A stretch of DNA of 64,000 nt from Oryzias latipes. Its lineage: Eukaryota > Chordata > Actinopteri > Beloniformes > Adrianichthyidae. Position 1 is the first letter of the stretch. The number at the start of each line of letters is the position of its first letter. The stretch covers positions 4,991,240-5,055,239 of the forward strand of contig NC_019859.2 in the NCBI RefSeq assembly GCF_002234675.1, in the 5' to 3' direction. Positions 62,631-64,000 of the stretch are shown here, one piece after another. Under the pieces are notes generated by a model. The model ran no database searches. It was not told where the DNA came from and was given only the letters and a program-made list of their open reading frames with translations. The position numbers were made by a program, and so were the translations under genes.

Positions 62631-63247
62631 TTTAAGAAGAAAACTTCTTTATAAACCATAATTTTGACTTGGATGTTGTGTAATGACAGCCGTGGTGGCA
62701 ACTAGTTTGAGAGAATGTTATTTTAGCCTTTTGGATGAGGCTAAAATAACAAATCAAAACAGTTTTAGTTCATCGTCAAGAGCACTCCCTATTTAATTTA
62801 AAAGTGTGAAAGAACTGCTAAACGGGTGGTTTTTATCCTCAGAATTCGCTATTTGAAATGACCAAATTGTTATTGCCGACTGGAAACCTGGTTACTGGTA
62901 CTCAGACAGCAGATTTTTAATAGATCTCAATCAAAAATGTTAAACAGTTGTCAGATTCCTGAAATTGTTGTTTAGAGACAGACGTCCAGGTAAACAACAA
63001 TTAAAAAAACAACCTGCACAGGTGCTGACACATGTTAGTGTTTCCTGTCTTTCATCAGAACACGTGTGTTTGGATGATCATAATCACAAACCTCTGAGTC
63101 ATATCTGGTTCCTTATTTTGAAAAATTATACCAAAAAGTATTAGTTTAGAACAAACCAAGCGTGTTTTCCCTTCGTGAACTGTTCAACTCGCAGCTGGAG
63201 GTTCTTGTCCAGCCCACCCCGCTCATTGGACATTAATGTATCTTAAT

Positions 63248-63440
63248 GCAGGGGTGTCCAACCCCTTACCTGTCCTTCTGTCTGCTGATTACCTGGACTG
63301 AGTGTGTTTCCTCCATAAGAGGCTGTGATGTCAGGCCTGTTTGGAAAAGAATCAGGATGGCTGACCGCACGACCTGGACCCTGCAGGAGACATACAGCAG
63401 TGCTTCTATGTCTGGAGGGATGGTGGATATCATAATGTCT
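63248..63440. repeat. Relic of the GATTACCTGGA repeat family
   Basis: GGGGTGTCCAACCCCTTACC and CTGCTGATTACCTGGACTGA relate this to the copy near 4008-4190. Borders are unclear. No coding. Confidence 0.4.
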
Positions 63441-63457
63441 GTTGATTCACTAGCATG

Positions 63458-63880
63458 CATCCATCCATCCATCCATCCATCCATCCATCTTCCTCCGCTT
63501 ATCCGGGACCGAGTCGCGGGGGCAGCAGTCTAAACAGTGATGCCCAGACTTCCCTCTCCCCGGCCACTTCCTCCAGCTCCTCTGGGGGGCCCCCGAGGTG
63601 TTCCCAGGGCAGCCGAAAGACGTAGTCTCTCCAGCGTGTCCTGGGTCTTCCCCGGGGCCTCCGTCCAGTGGGACATGCCCGGAACACCACTCCAGGGAGG
63701 CGTCCCGACTAGATGCCTGAGCCACCTCAACTGGCTCCTTTCGATGAGGAGGAGAAGCGGTTCTACTCCGAGCTCTCCGCGGGTGAGTACCCTATCTCTA
63801 CGGGAACGCCCAGCCACCCTACGGAGGAAGCTCAATTCAGCCGCTTGCATTCGGGACCATGCAGACTGCTGCTAGTGAAT
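63458..63880 (-). mobile_element. Rex3/RTE-like LINE 3' fragment with GATG-type tail
   Basis: On the minus strand two overlapping frames encode RTE-type ORF ends: AAELSFLRRVAGRSRRDRV, GVEPLLLLIERSQLRWLRHL and then, after a frameshift, FRACPTGRRPRGRPRTRWRD and EELEEVAGEREVWASLF. The 3' end is a run of GGAT/GATG units (plus strand CCAT at 63458-63489), the known tail of fish Rex3. It is 5'-truncated near 63880 and not functional. Confidence 0.8.
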
Positions 63881-64000
63881 CCAAGGTCATGGAACTGGAG
63901 TCTGAAAAAATTAATCACTGCAAGACTGCCCAGCTCAAACATTTTTCACATTTCATTTAATAATTGAACTAATTATTTTACTTGAAAACCCAAAGAGCCA

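Larger units (their letters stand above)
55241..64000. other. tex2 5' UTR start, then first intron or upstream region
   Basis: The UTR part of the coding exon ends at an AG acceptor just above 55262 (minus strand CTGCAG/ATTAACTCAG). The matching noncoding first exon is not recognisable, so most of this region may be tex2 intron 1. It holds the hAT copy, the composite-repeat part and the Rex3-like fragment. No other coding gene is seen. Confidence 0.6.

Overview
This 64 kb window is vertebrate nuclear DNA, almost certainly from a teleost fish. It is AT-rich, its genes are split into many short exons with GT-AG borders, and it carries typical fish repeats: a Rex3/RTE-like LINE with a GATG tail, an L2/CR1-type LINE, an L1 tail, hAT- and Harbinger-like elements, and MITEs. 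Some repeats recall medaka-type genomes, but I cannot fix the species.

Three protein-coding genes were reconstructed exon by exon, all on the minus strand. Every splice phase is consistent from start to stop. (1) card14 (CARMA2), CDS 21686 down to 6060, 20 coding exons, 959 aa: CARD, coiled coil, PDZ, SH3-like and guanylate-kinase-like regions, a scaffold for BCL10/MALT1/NF-kB signalling. (2) ccdc40, CDS 35522 down to 24492, 18 coding exons, 944 aa: the coiled-coil axonemal ruler protein of motile cilia, with a perfect RFX X-box about 245 bp upstream of its start. (3) tex2, CDS 55240 down to 38087, 11 coding exons, 1061 aa: an ER-membrane lipid-transfer protein with two hydrophobic segments, a PH-like region and an SMP domain. 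It has one GC-AG intron. card14 and ccdc40 are also close together on human 17q25.3. The three genes do not form a functional unit; they share only strand and neighbourhood.

Layout: 1-6059 holds no recognised coding gene; it has transposon relics, a possible promoter and first exon near 2180-2380, and a Harbinger-like element that ends beside the card14 stop codon. 6060-21686 is card14. 21.7-24.5 kb is intergenic with LINE relics. 24.5-35.5 kb is ccdc40. 35.5-38.1 kb holds the ccdc40 promoter and the tex2 3' UTR. 38.1-55.2 kb is tex2. 55.3-64 kb is the tex2 5' flank or first intron, with hAT- and Rex3-like relics.

The most unusual structure is a roughly 3 kb array of about 95 copies of a 30 bp unit in the last tex2 intron. 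It appears to have expanded inside a hAT-like MITE and was later hit by a small A-tailed insert with a 14 bp target duplication. I found no evidence for a new multi-gene system. Gene names rest on remembered family sequences, not on a search.
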